Assembly (NCBI GenBank): GCA_037130425.1
Contig: JBAXTB010000214.1
Location: 1 to 10,151 of the forward strand
Length of the DNA stretch: 10,151 nt
Origin: M3007 sp037130425
Lineage (GTDB): Bacteria; Bacteroidota; Bacteroidia; Chitinophagales; Saprospiraceae
Reading direction: 5' to 3'
Shown in pieces: positions 1 to 7,007 of this stretch. Under the pieces are notes generated by a model. That model was not told where the DNA came from and ran no database searches. It was given only the letters and a program-made list of their open reading frames with translations. Made by a program: the position numbers and the translations under genes. Numbering within the stretch: position 1 is the first letter of the stretch; every line of letters begins with the position of its first letter.

Positions 1-396
1 CCGTACTTTAGGGCCGTAAACGTAGCGTATAATGTAGCGTTGTTGGATAGCATATTGAACATTAATCAAATTTCGCGCAAACAAAACTTAAAGATATTTA
101 TCGAGGAGTCCTATCTTGACGGCTTTAACGCCTGGCACTGTACGAGAATATTGGTTCACGATAACCAAAACAACAAGGATTATGGCTTTAAATCCTGTAA
201 AACAAGCATCGAAAGGGATCCTTTCAAAATCGAGCAAGAAAAACCACAAATTGAAAATATTGATGTGAACATTCGTTATATGTCCAACGCGTTCAAGGAA
301 CAATCCGCTATGTTTTCAAGAAACGCCATCATTGCAATTACTGAATTGGATAAAAATTACAATATAAAAAGATGTCGTACCGTTTTACTTCCATAG
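1..396 (+). CDS. C-terminal part of an unrecognised protein (5' end outside the window)
   Basis: The reading frame is open from base 1 through the TAG-ending codon at 394-396, so this is the 3' end of a gene that starts upstream. A TTG at 40 is available but nothing marks it as a real start. The visible 131 residues are hydrophilic and rich in Asn, Ile and Lys, with no signal peptide, membrane segment or repeat. They include the stretches ESYLDGFNAWHC and RNAIIAITELDKNYNIKRC. I do not recognise the family. The region is visibly AT-richer than the metabolic genes further right, like its neighbour at 474-902, which lies 77 bp downstream on the same strand. That base composition fits accessory DNA. 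Being a real gene is fairly likely because the frame is open and the composition is protein-like. Function is unknown. Confidence 0.6.
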   Translation, partial: PYFRAVNVAYNVALLDSILNINQISRKQNLKIFIEESYLDGFNAWHCTRILVHDNQNNKDYGFKSCKTSIERDPFKIEQEKPQIENIDVNIRYMSNAFKEQSAMFSRNAIIAITELDKNYNIKRCRTVLLP

Positions 397-473
397 AAAG
401 CGCTATTTTACATGATATATAAGTATTAAATCTGTATTCAACTATAAGGAATCAGACGCAGAAAAATTGCAAC

Positions 474-902
474 ATGAAAGACAACAAAACTGGATATTTT
501 TGGGTAATATCAGCCCTTTTCCTGTTTTCAAACTGCTCCCAATTCATATCTTCGTCTTTTAGCCATAAAAACAATGGCTTATATGAAGCGATCGCCACGG
601 TTTGGAAGCAGGATACTTGTGGCAGCAACATTGGGGATCGCAATACAGTTGCGGCCATTATGAATGAATACCTCAATTCAAAAAAGCCCCAAACAACTAT
701 TCGAGAAATTGCTAAGATATTGGGAGCGCCCGATGAGATTAGGGTTGGCGAAAACGGAATACGATATTTCTATTATTTTGTATTTGTAAAAAACTGTAAC
801 AACAAAACGGTTATTAATAGCATTATCCTTGATGTTACCGTCAACAAACAGGATGCTGTGCTTGGAAGCTCTATGCATATTTGGGAGCCAGAGGATAATT
901 AA
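474..902 (+). CDS. small lipoprotein with a BamE/SmpA-like segment
   Basis: This 142-residue protein starts with a charged N-terminus (MKDNKTG), then a hydrophobic stretch, VISALFLFSNC. Cys21 is the probable lipidation site. The lipobox is imperfect, with Asn at -1, so lipid attachment is likely but not certain. After a polar linker comes a helical segment and then LGAPDEIRVGENGIRYFYY (residues 83-101). This resembles the 'LGxPdei...g...Y' turn of BamE/SmpA-type and related small periplasmic lipoproteins, in which a helix pair packs on a sheet. Cys49 and Cys108 could form a disulfide. The start is ATG at 474. An AAGGA at 446-450 is too far upstream to be a ribosome site. The gene lies 77 bp after the previous one and converges on ppc. 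The exact role is unknown, and the BamE-like reading is a short-motif resemblance only. Confidence 0.7.
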   Translation: MKDNKTGYFWVISALFLFSNCSQFISSSFSHKNNGLYEAIATVWKQDTCGSNIGDRNTVAAIMNEYLNSKKPQTTIREIAKILGAPDEIRVGENGIRYFYYFVFVKNCNNKTVINSIILDVTVNKQDAVLGSSMHIWEPEDN

Positions 903-943
903 ATGCTCGTACTTCGCCAGATGTTTCGCTGCGCTCAACATGA
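903..943. repeat. candidate dispersed intergenic repeat (CATGTTGAGCGCAGCGAAAC type)
   Basis: Read on the minus strand, this stretch contains CATGTTGAGCGCAGCGAAAC followed by atctggcgaagtacgagca. It begins directly after the stop of the small lipoprotein gene. I recall very similar sequences as high-copy intergenic repeats in environmental bacterial genomes, where they give rise to spurious ORFs translating to 'MLSAAKHL', as seen here antisense. Only one copy lies in the window, so the repeat status comes from memory and not from the sequence. Confidence 0.45.
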
Positions 944-960
944 CAAGTGCAACGCCCCCC

Positions 961-999
961 TTCGACATTCGATATTCATCTGTTCGATATTCGATATTC
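961..999. repeat. two 17-bp direct repeats TTCGAYATTCGATATTC
   Basis: TTCGACATTCGATATTC at 961-977 and TTCGATATTCGATATTC at 983-999 differ at one base and are separated by 5 bp, giving a 22-bp period. Each 17-mer is itself two overlapping TTCGAYATTC units. The array ends 5 bp before the ppc stop codon on the opposite strand, in the convergent spacer between ppc and the small lipoprotein gene. No long hairpin or T-tract is present, so it does not look like a standard intrinsic terminator. Confidence 0.75.
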
Positions 1000-1004
1000 C
1001 CCTC

Positions 1005-3593
1005 CTACGCTGAATTCCGCGCCGCATTAATAATCCCGAACATCGCCCGGAGCACAAGCCGCCGATATACCTCGCGCTGCGCCTCTCCTTCCGTGCCTAT
1101 AGATTGCAGCTGTTGCAATGCGTATTGCTGAATCACAATCAAAGGCAATACGATGTTTTCCCGGATGGCGATACTGGTGCGCGACATGGGATTGTCTTGC
1201 AACAATTCCGGTTTATCCGAAAGAGCTAACAAATGGTCGCGGGTGCGTTCAAATTCGGCGTTCAGGATGTTCCAGAACGGGCCGTATTCGGGCGATTGGG
1301 CAATGTAGCGCGTCACCTCAAAATTGGCTTTTGAGAGCGATTGCATGGAATTTTCAAACAAAGTGCGCAGAAACAAGGAGCGTTTGTACAATTTGCGCAA
1401 AGCCTCAAGTTGTTGTTTATCAAGCCCTTCGATGGCCGAACCGACGCCGAAATAGCCCGGTACGTTTTGTTTCATTTGCGCCCAGGCGCCCACGAAGGGG
1501 ATCGCGCGCAGGTCTTCAAAACGGAGGCCGCCCGCGCCGCCGCGTTTGGTCGGGCGACTGGCAATATTGGTGTCGCCGTACCATTTCAGCGGGGTCATGT
1601 TTTCCAGGTAGGGTACGAATTTGGGGTGGTTTTTCAATTTCAGATAAGCGTCCAAAGCATTGTTTGCGAGTACATCCAGCAGTTGTTTATCGGCTTCGGT
1701 CAGGTCGCCCTGGGTGGATGGGGTCAGGTGGTTGCGCAGACCGGCCGTGAGCAGGCGTTCGATGTTGAAGCGCGCCGCTTCCCGGGTTCCGTAGGTGCTG
1801 CTGACCGTTTGGCCCTGGATGGTGACGTGGATGCCGTGGTTTTCAATGTCTTTGCCGTGGGCCGCGTAGTAACTGGCGTTGTTGCCGCCGCCGCGTCCGG
1901 GAGGGCCGCCGCGTCCGTCGAAAAAGATGGCAGTGACGCCGTAGGTCCGACTGATCTGGGTAAGGGCTTCCTTGGCGCGGTAAATACTCCAATTGGCGCG
2001 CAGGTAGCCGCCGTCTTTGGTGCCGTCGGAGAAGCCGAGCATGATGTGTTGAACCTGGTTGCGCGACTTCAAATGTTTCGCATAATGTTCATTTTCATAC
2101 AGTTGCTTCATTACGGCGTCGCAATCAGCCAGGTCGTCGATGGTTTCAAACAAGGGGACTACATCCAGTGGAACCAGGCCGATGCCGCCGTTTTCAGGCG
2201 TTTGTTCGGAAATGGTAAGCCGCGCCAGGGCCAGTACCTCGGCCACATCCAGCGCGGAGCCGCAGTTGCTGATGATGTAGCGGTGGCAGCCGGGTTCGCC
2301 GTTGGTCGTTTGAATTTCCGCTATTTTCTGGAACGTTTTGATCGTTTCTTTGACTTGCTCATCCGCATATTCCTTTTCATTCAAGCGGTAATTGATGGTG
2401 AGCAACTGGTTAATCCGCGTCGTTTCGTCTTGGCTTAAAAAATCGCCATTGTGTAACAGCGGGAATTTACCCGCCCAACTTTGTATGATTTTTTCCCAAA
2501 CCTCGTGGTGTTTTTTACTTTCCTGCCGAATATCCAAACTCGCAAAATAGAAGCCGAATACCCGCACTTTCAGGATAAACCGATCTAAATCATCCATAAA
2601 CAGGCTTTCGTGTTCGGAAATGAGTATGCCGCGCGCTTCCATTAAATCGGCCAGCAACTCGCCACATGAAGCATACGCGCCTAAGGCCGGGTTGTACAAA
2701 GTGGCGTATATTTTACCTTCCACCTTGATAATGATTTCTTCCACGCCCCTGAAAGTCAGCCGCCGACGCACCTGCCGAATGTCGCGGTAATAGCCCCGCA
2801 AAGCCCCCTCGCGTAATCGTTTTGCAACTAAAATGGTCGTTTCAGAAGTCACAAACGGGTTACCGTCGCGGTCGCCGCCGGGCCAAAAACCAAGCGCCAG
2901 CAAACGCGGGTTTTCAAACGTGGTAACGTCCTGTTTAAGCGCACGCAACAAACGAAATATAATATCAGGCAAGGCGTGGTAAAACACGTTTTCCATGTAC
3001 CAGCCCAAACTAATCGCCTCATCCAAAGGCGTGGGTTTTTGCCGATTGACAAAGGCCGTGCGCCCTAACTGCATGAGCAACAAGCGAATATGTTCTAACT
3101 TATTGCCCTTAATTTCCCGGCTCAAGTCATTGATAATGCCCAAAACCTTGCCCGGATAAAACTGCGTCGGGTGCGCCGTAAGCACCAAACGCACATGAAA
3201 ACTGCGGATCCGTTCCAGCAATTTTTCCCGCAGCGCCTCCGAATCAAGTTGATCGAGCATGTGCTTGAGCGAACTCGGCCCCTTCATTTCATGGATTTCT
3301 TCAAAAAGTGCATCTTCCACAGAATCAAACAGCACCACCTGACGTTCTACATATTGAATAAACCGAAATAACATTTGCACGCGTTCTTCCGGGTCAGTGT
3401 GCTCAAAATAGGTTTCCCAAAAAGAATGAATGATCTCAACCGGACTATGTTGTTCGCTTTTGAATTTGTTGGTACAATATTGGGTAAACAAAGCCAATTG
3501 CGTGCCTGTTTGTTCAATGCCTTGAAACGGCAAACTCAAAAACAGGCTATTATAGGTGTGGTATAAAAGGGGAATCGGAGAATGATCGCTCAT
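1005..3593 (-). CDS. ppc: phosphoenolpyruvate carboxylase
   Basis: This cytosolic enzyme carboxylates PEP with bicarbonate to oxaloacetate, replenishing the TCA cycle. The product is 862 residues, the usual family size. Family motifs appear in order: LTAHPT with catalytic His141; GGDRDGNP (239-246); GFSDGTKDGG (520-529), the phosphate-binding segment; the glycine loop DGRGGPPGRGGG (559-570); ASRPTKRG (678-685); and LRAIPFVGAWAQ (695-706). It ends RNSA, where E. coli PEPC ends RNTG, and keeps the C-terminal Asn (860) linked to aspartate feedback inhibition. Two departures from the E. coli type stand out. The loop starts FFDGRGG instead of FHGRGG, so the His579 equivalent is Asp559. The segment after NPM (801-803) lacks the YxDPLN-like motif. 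An in-frame ATG exists at 3659, but its extra 22 residues look like untranslated leader, so I chose ATG at 3593. It is transcribed divergently from the transferase gene. Confidence 0.97.
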   Translation of the reverse strand: MSDHSPIPLLYHTYNSLFLSLPFQGIEQTGTQLALFTQYCTNKFKSEQHSPVEIIHSFWETYFEHTDPEERVQMLFRFIQYVERQVVLFDSVEDALFEEIHEMKGPSSLKHMLDQLDSEALREKLLERIRSFHVRLVLTAHPTQFYPGKVLGIINDLSREIKGNKLEHIRLLLMQLGRTAFVNRQKPTPLDEAISLGWYMENVFYHALPDIIFRLLRALKQDVTTFENPRLLALGFWPGGDRDGNPFVTSETTILVAKRLREGALRGYYRDIRQVRRRLTFRGVEEIIIKVEGKIYATLYNPALGAYASCGELLADLMEARGILISEHESLFMDDLDRFILKVRVFGFYFASLDIRQESKKHHEVWEKIIQSWAGKFPLLHNGDFLSQDETTRINQLLTINYRLNEKEYADEQVKETIKTFQKIAEIQTTNGEPGCHRYIISNCGSALDVAEVLALARLTISEQTPENGGIGLVPLDVVPLFETIDDLADCDAVMKQLYENEHYAKHLKSRNQVQHIMLGFSDGTKDGGYLRANWSIYRAKEALTQISRTYGVTAIFFDGRGGPPGRGGGNNASYYAAHGKDIENHGIHVTIQGQTVSSTYGTREAARFNIERLLTAGLRNHLTPSTQGDLTEADKQLLDVLANNALDAYLKLKNHPKFVPYLENMTPLKWYGDTNIASRPTKRGGAGGLRFEDLRAIPFVGAWAQMKQNVPGYFGVGSAIEGLDKQQLEALRKLYKRSLFLRTLFENSMQSLSKANFEVTRYIAQSPEYGPFWNILNAEFERTRDHLLALSDKPELLQDNPMSRTSIAIRENIVLPLIVIQQYALQQLQSIGTEGEAQREVYRRLVLRAMFGIINAARNSA

Positions 3594-3617
3594 GACAGGA
3601 AAACTATGATGAAGGTG

Positions 3618-3649
3618 CAAAGAACGGCTGTTCCTTGTTTGCCTGCAAA
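3618..3649 (-). promoter_or_regulatory. candidate ppc promoter, Bacteroidota-type
   Basis: On the minus strand, TTTG (3649-3646) is followed by a 20-nt spacer and then GTTCTTTG (3625-3618). The Bacteroidota vegetative consensus is TTTG, 19-21 nt, TAnnTTTG. The -33 box and spacing fit, but the -7 box matches only 6 of 8 positions. The predicted transcript would begin shortly upstream of the chosen ATG at 3593, which weakly supports that start over 3659. Confidence 0.3.
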
Positions 3650-3715
3650 TTACCGGCAAAATTCCGTAGCATTGCGCGGAACTTTCGAAATAACCCAGTT
3701 GTTTTTTGTAGCGCT

Positions 3716-4441
3716 ATGACGAATCAAGCCTTGTTCTTATCCGATGTGATTGATGAAAGCGTTCCGATGCAGCCTCTGCACCCGGAAGTGTTCGACGATT
3801 ATTTGGCGGAAGGCTGGCGTTTGCTCGGTTTTACGATGGTACGCCACAATTATTCGGTGTGCCGGGGCAAATTTTGCCACACCATTCCGTTGCGCATCCG
3901 GCTTGAGGGGTTTACATTTTCCAAAAGTCAGCGAAAACTGTTACAACGCAACGCACATTTGGAAGTCGGTTACCGCCCCATTGCGATCGGCCCGGATCAG
4001 GAAGCCTTGTTTGTGCGCCATGCGAATCGTTTTGGCGAACGCCGCCCCACGCAGGTCTTTTCGTTTTTAGGCCCCACCGCACACCGCGAGCCGGTGACGG
4101 GCATGGAATTTACGGTGCAGATTCCGGGCCGGCCGATTTCAGCCTATAGTTATATCCATATCGGCGCCCATACGATTTCAGGTACCTATTGTTTTTTTGA
4201 TCCCGACATGGAGCATTTGAGCCTGGGATCGTATACCATGCTGCTGGAATTGCAAAAAGCAATGGCCCTTGGTAAAAAATATTACTACCACGGCTACTGC
4301 TACGACGTGCCTTCTCAATTTGATTACAAACTGAATTTCAACAACTTAGAGGCTTTTGACTGGGGCTCGGGTGCGTGGCGCCCGCGTGAGCGTATGCCCG
4401 TGAGGCGCTGGGTGGATCTGGTTGAACCGGATCAGGATTAA
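3716..4441 (+). CDS. Bpt/ATE1-family aminoacyl-tRNA--protein transferase (arginyl- or leucyl-)
   Basis: Enzymes of this family move Arg or Leu from a charged tRNA to the N-terminus of proteins, marking them for degradation by the N-degron pathway (ClpS/ClpAP in bacteria). The 241-residue product has the GNAT-like core: GWRLLGFTMVRHNYSVCRGKFC (33-54, split here as GWRLLG then CRGKFC at 49-54), FSKSQRKLLQRN (68-79), FFDPDMEHLSLGSY (160-173) and GKKYYYHGYCYD (187-198), followed by QFDYKLNF. These match the bacterial Bpt layout, including the SRSQ-like, FFDP...SLG and YLGY segments. The N-terminal PCxYLP motif of typical Bpt is absent and the usual CxxCxxC is reduced to CxxxxC, so specificity cannot be assigned. 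An in-frame ATG at 3635 would overlap the ppc promoter region. ATG at 3716 gives a better domain start. Its stop overlaps the convergent lipoprotein gene by 4 bp. Confidence 0.87.
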   Translation: MTNQALFLSDVIDESVPMQPLHPEVFDDYLAEGWRLLGFTMVRHNYSVCRGKFCHTIPLRIRLEGFTFSKSQRKLLQRNAHLEVGYRPIAIGPDQEALFVRHANRFGERRPTQVFSFLGPTAHREPVTGMEFTVQIPGRPISAYSYIHIGAHTISGTYCFFDPDMEHLSLGSYTMLLELQKAMALGKKYYYHGYCYDVPSQFDYKLNFNNLEAFDWGSGAWRPRERMPVRRWVDLVEPDQD

Positions 4442-5694
4442 TGCTCCGGCATTTTGATACACATTGCATAATAATTATCAGACACATAGATTACTTTTTT
4501 ATCCGGGTCTATGGCTACATAAGATTGGCCGAAGGTGGCATTAGGAGTCCTCTTTTTCAATCGATTGGGGCTCCGTTCTGCCCATATCGTAGAACCATCT
4601 TCGGCATTAATCGCATACAGTCGTCCGTCGCCGGAACTGGTAAAATACACCACGCCATCATAATAAAATAGTTTATCAATAAGCCCAAGAGGCTGGGGGT
4701 TGTACCAGATAATTTTCCCATTATCCATATCTAAGGCCCATATTCCATGATCGGTTCCCTGGGCAATTAACCAATTTTTATGCTGAACAAATCCACTATA
4801 AAGGTTACTGTTAGACAATGCTTTTGACCACACCGTTTGGCCTGTTTTCAAATCAATACAATGAACTTTGAGGAGCGTTGCCACATAGTAACGATCATTG
4901 CTTATAATTGGTGGGTTATACATAATAGTGTTATTTTGGAAATCCTCTAGCTTCCAATCATATCTTTTGGTATGCAGGTTGTAAGCATAGATGTTACTCC
5001 AATTCCTTGCGCCTTTATAGGGTTCGTATATATAATTTCGTGCTCCGTTATCGCGAATGATCAAAACAGTATCTCCTTGCGGGTTTACCCAAATACTGGG
5101 AGGCGTGAAACCGAGTACAAAACTGTCTCTGGCTTGGTAATTAACTAAGGTATCCCAGTGCCCGTTCAGGTAATTTGAACGAACAATCGATGCATGAATG
5201 GTAATAGGAGGAGATTCTTCAAAGTTGTTTTTATAAATGCAATCACCAAAAATACTGAAGTGGGGCTCTCCATTGCCATTTTGTTGGGTTACATCAATTG
5301 CCCAGTTTAATGCCCCTGATTGACCGTCTAAGCAATACGTTCGATGCCAATCATTTACAATGACCTTATTTTTGATGATTGCCATTTCATTCGCTAATAA
5401 ACCATCTAATGGCTGAATCCATTGATCATATTTCCATTTAAGCGCGCCTGTTAAACCGTCGCGAACCTGAATAAAGGCCCCGCTCGGCTCATAATAATTG
5501 AGGCAATACACCGGATTTCCAAGTACAGGCCCAAATACGACCGTTGAGTTTTCGGAGGTATCCGACAAAATTGGGACTTGCCAGACAATGTTAAGTTTGG
5601 AATTTATGGGAGGATTAACCACCGGCGGTACAACAATTGTATCCTTATGGCAAGCCAATGAGCAAAAAAGGAATATAGAGAGGGTTTTATACAT
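4438..5694 (-). CDS. PQQ-like beta-propeller lipoprotein, copy A
   Basis: This 418-residue protein starts MYKTLSIFLFCSLAC. It has a short signal peptide with Cys15 as the lipidation site, followed by HKD. That charged pair resembles the lipoprotein export signal of Bacteroidota, so surface exposure is plausible. A Pro-rich linker (23-29, VPPVVNP) leads to about six propeller blades of the PQQ/WD-like type. Each has a '(D/N)xxtGxxxW' turn, with Trp at 87, 131, 247, 289, 330 and 371 (for example CIDLKTGQTVW and AINAEDGSTIW). No catalytic residues of quinoprotein dehydrogenases are evident, so a binding or scaffold role is more likely than enzymatic activity. The ligand is unknown. The frame also runs upstream to 5721 inside copy B, but the signal peptide fixes the start at 5694. 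Outside residues 4, 6 and 13 it is identical to copy B. It ends TAA, overlapping the transferase stop. Confidence 0.85.
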   Translation of the reverse strand: MYKTLSIFLFCSLACHKDTIVVPPVVNPPINSKLNIVWQVPILSDTSENSTVVFGPVLGNPVYCLNYYEPSGAFIQVRDGLTGALKWKYDQWIQPLDGLLANEMAIIKNKVIVNDWHRTYCLDGQSGALNWAIDVTQQNGNGEPHFSIFGDCIYKNNFEESPPITIHASIVRSNYLNGHWDTLVNYQARDSFVLGFTPPSIWVNPQGDTVLIIRDNGARNYIYEPYKGARNWSNIYAYNLHTKRYDWKLEDFQNNTIMYNPPIISNDRYYVATLLKVHCIDLKTGQTVWSKALSNSNLYSGFVQHKNWLIAQGTDHGIWALDMDNGKIIWYNPQPLGLIDKLFYYDGVVYFTSSGDGRLYAINAEDGSTIWAERSPNRLKKRTPNATFGQSYVAIDPDKKVIYVSDNYYAMCIKMPEH

Positions 5695-5696
5695 GT

Positions 5697-6953
5697 TCAA
5701 TGCTCCGGCATTTTGATACACATTGCATAATAATTATCAGACACATAGATTACTTTTTTATCCGGGTCTATGGCTACATAAGATTGGCCGAAGGTGGCAT
5801 TAGGAGTCCTCTTTTTCAATCGATTGGGGCTCCGTTCTGCCCATATCGTAGAACCATCTTCGGCATTAATCGCATACAGTCGTCCGTCGCCGGAACTGGT
5901 AAAATACACCACGCCATCATAATAAAATAGTTTATCAATAAGCCCAAGAGGCTGGGGGTTGTACCAGATAATTTTCCCATTATCCATATCTAAGGCCCAT
6001 ATTCCATGATCGGTTCCCTGGGCAATTAACCAATTTTTATGCTGAACAAATCCACTATAAAGGTTACTGTTAGACAATGCTTTTGACCACACCGTTTGGC
6101 CTGTTTTCAAATCAATACAATGAACTTTGAGGAGCGTTGCCACATAGTAACGATCATTGCTTATAATTGGTGGGTTATACATAATAGTGTTATTTTGGAA
6201 ATCCTCTAGCTTCCAATCATATCTTTTGGTATGCAGGTTGTAAGCATAGATGTTACTCCAATTCCTTGCGCCTTTATAGGGTTCGTATATATAATTTCGT
6301 GCTCCGTTATCGCGAATGATCAAAACAGTATCTCCTTGCGGGTTTACCCAAATACTGGGAGGCGTGAAACCGAGTACAAAACTGTCTCTGGCTTGGTAAT
6401 TAACTAAGGTATCCCAGTGCCCGTTCAGGTAATTTGAACGAACAATCGATGCATGAATGGTAATAGGAGGAGATTCTTCAAAGTTGTTTTTATAAATGCA
6501 ATCACCAAAAATACTGAAGTGGGGCTCTCCATTGCCATTTTGTTGGGTTACATCAATTGCCCAGTTTAATGCCCCTGATTGACCGTCTAAGCAATACGTT
6601 CGATGCCAATCATTTACAATGACCTTATTTTTGATGATTGCCATTTCATTCGCTAATAAACCATCTAATGGCTGAATCCATTGATCATATTTCCATTTAA
6701 GCGCGCCTGTTAAACCGTCGCGAACCTGAATAAAGGCCCCGCTCGGCTCATAATAATTGAGGCAATACACCGGATTTCCAAGTACAGGCCCAAATACGAC
6801 CGTTGAGTTTTCGGAGGTATCCGACAAAATTGGGACTTGCCAGACAATGTTAAGTTTGGAATTTATGGGAGGATTAACCACCGGCGGTACAACAATTGTA
6901 TCCTTATGGCAAGCAAATGAGCAAAAAAGGAATATAAAGAGCATTTTATACAT
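5697..6953 (-). CDS. PQQ-like beta-propeller lipoprotein, copy B
   Basis: This is the upstream member of the tandem pair, also 418 residues. It starts MYKMLFIFLFCSFAC with the same lipidated Cys15, HKD signal and six PQQ-type blades as copy A. The mature proteins are identical. Only Met4, Phe6 and Phe13 (Thr, Ser and Leu in A) differ, all inside the signal peptide. The stop is TGA (TAA in A), followed by just AC and then the ATG of copy A, so the two are almost certainly one transcript. Codons near the end of this gene supply a GGAG at 8 nt from copy A's ATG, which could couple their translation. Transcription would start in the 6954-7265 spacer, but I see no convincing promoter there for this strand. 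Confidence 0.85.
   Translation of the reverse strand: MYKMLFIFLFCSFACHKDTIVVPPVVNPPINSKLNIVWQVPILSDTSENSTVVFGPVLGNPVYCLNYYEPSGAFIQVRDGLTGALKWKYDQWIQPLDGLLANEMAIIKNKVIVNDWHRTYCLDGQSGALNWAIDVTQQNGNGEPHFSIFGDCIYKNNFEESPPITIHASIVRSNYLNGHWDTLVNYQARDSFVLGFTPPSIWVNPQGDTVLIIRDNGARNYIYEPYKGARNWSNIYAYNLHTKRYDWKLEDFQNNTIMYNPPIISNDRYYVATLLKVHCIDLKTGQTVWSKALSNSNLYSGFVQHKNWLIAQGTDHGIWALDMDNGKIIWYNPQPLGLIDKLFYYDGVVYFTSSGDGRLYAINAEDGSTIWAERSPNRLKKRTPNATFGQSYVAIDPDKKVIYVSDNYYAMCIKMPEH
5703..5706 (-). promoter_or_regulatory. Shine-Dalgarno-like GGAG for copy A inside the end of copy B
   Basis: On the minus strand the junction reads ccGGAGcattgaacATG. GGAG is part of the Pro-Glu-His C-terminal codons of copy B and lies 8 nt before the copy A start. 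This is good spacing, and it is unusual here because the other genes in the window lack such sites. It may be incidental, since the same codons end copy A, where they precede no gene. Confidence 0.4.
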
Positions 6954-7007
6954 GTGGTGAGGTTAAGGCATAAATATTAGCATGAATAATCCAAAGAAAA
7001 ACAGCAA

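Larger units (their letters stand above)
4438..6955. repeat. exact tandem duplication, two 1259-bp units
   Basis: Unit 1 is 4438-5696 and unit 2 is 5697-6955. I compared them base by base. They are identical over 1216 bp (4440-5655 against 5699-6914), then differ at 5656, 5678, 5683 and 5684. A fifth difference at 4439 changes the stop codon (TAA against TGA). The unit is precisely one CDS plus 2 bp. No insertion-sequence ends or target-site duplications are visible at the borders. Confidence 0.95.

Noticed and set aside
829..1131. plus-strand open frame running from the small lipoprotein gene through the spacer into ppc
   Set aside because: It crosses two real gene ends and the intergenic repeats. 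The peptide has no coherent features.
1341..2438. 365-residue plus-strand open frame
   Set aside because: It lies wholly antisense to the well-supported ppc gene and its translation is low-complexity (Val, Ala, Gly, Phe rich) with no recognisable motif. It is a shadow of the ppc codon pattern.
3594..3659. 22-residue N-terminal extension of ppc from ATG 3659
   Set aside because: The extension is Arg/His-rich and unlike any PEPC N-terminus, and the candidate promoter lies within it.
5695..5721. longer start for lipoprotein copy A (ATG at 5721)
   Set aside because: It would add nine residues before the signal peptide and overlap the end of copy B. The signal peptide and comparison with copy B fix the start at 5694.
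4438..6953. quinoprotein dehydrogenase activity for the PQQ-repeat proteins
   Set aside because: Only the blade turn motifs are present. I see no catalytic Asp/Asn/Glu arrangement, vicinal Cys pair or haem motif, so no enzyme activity is claimed.
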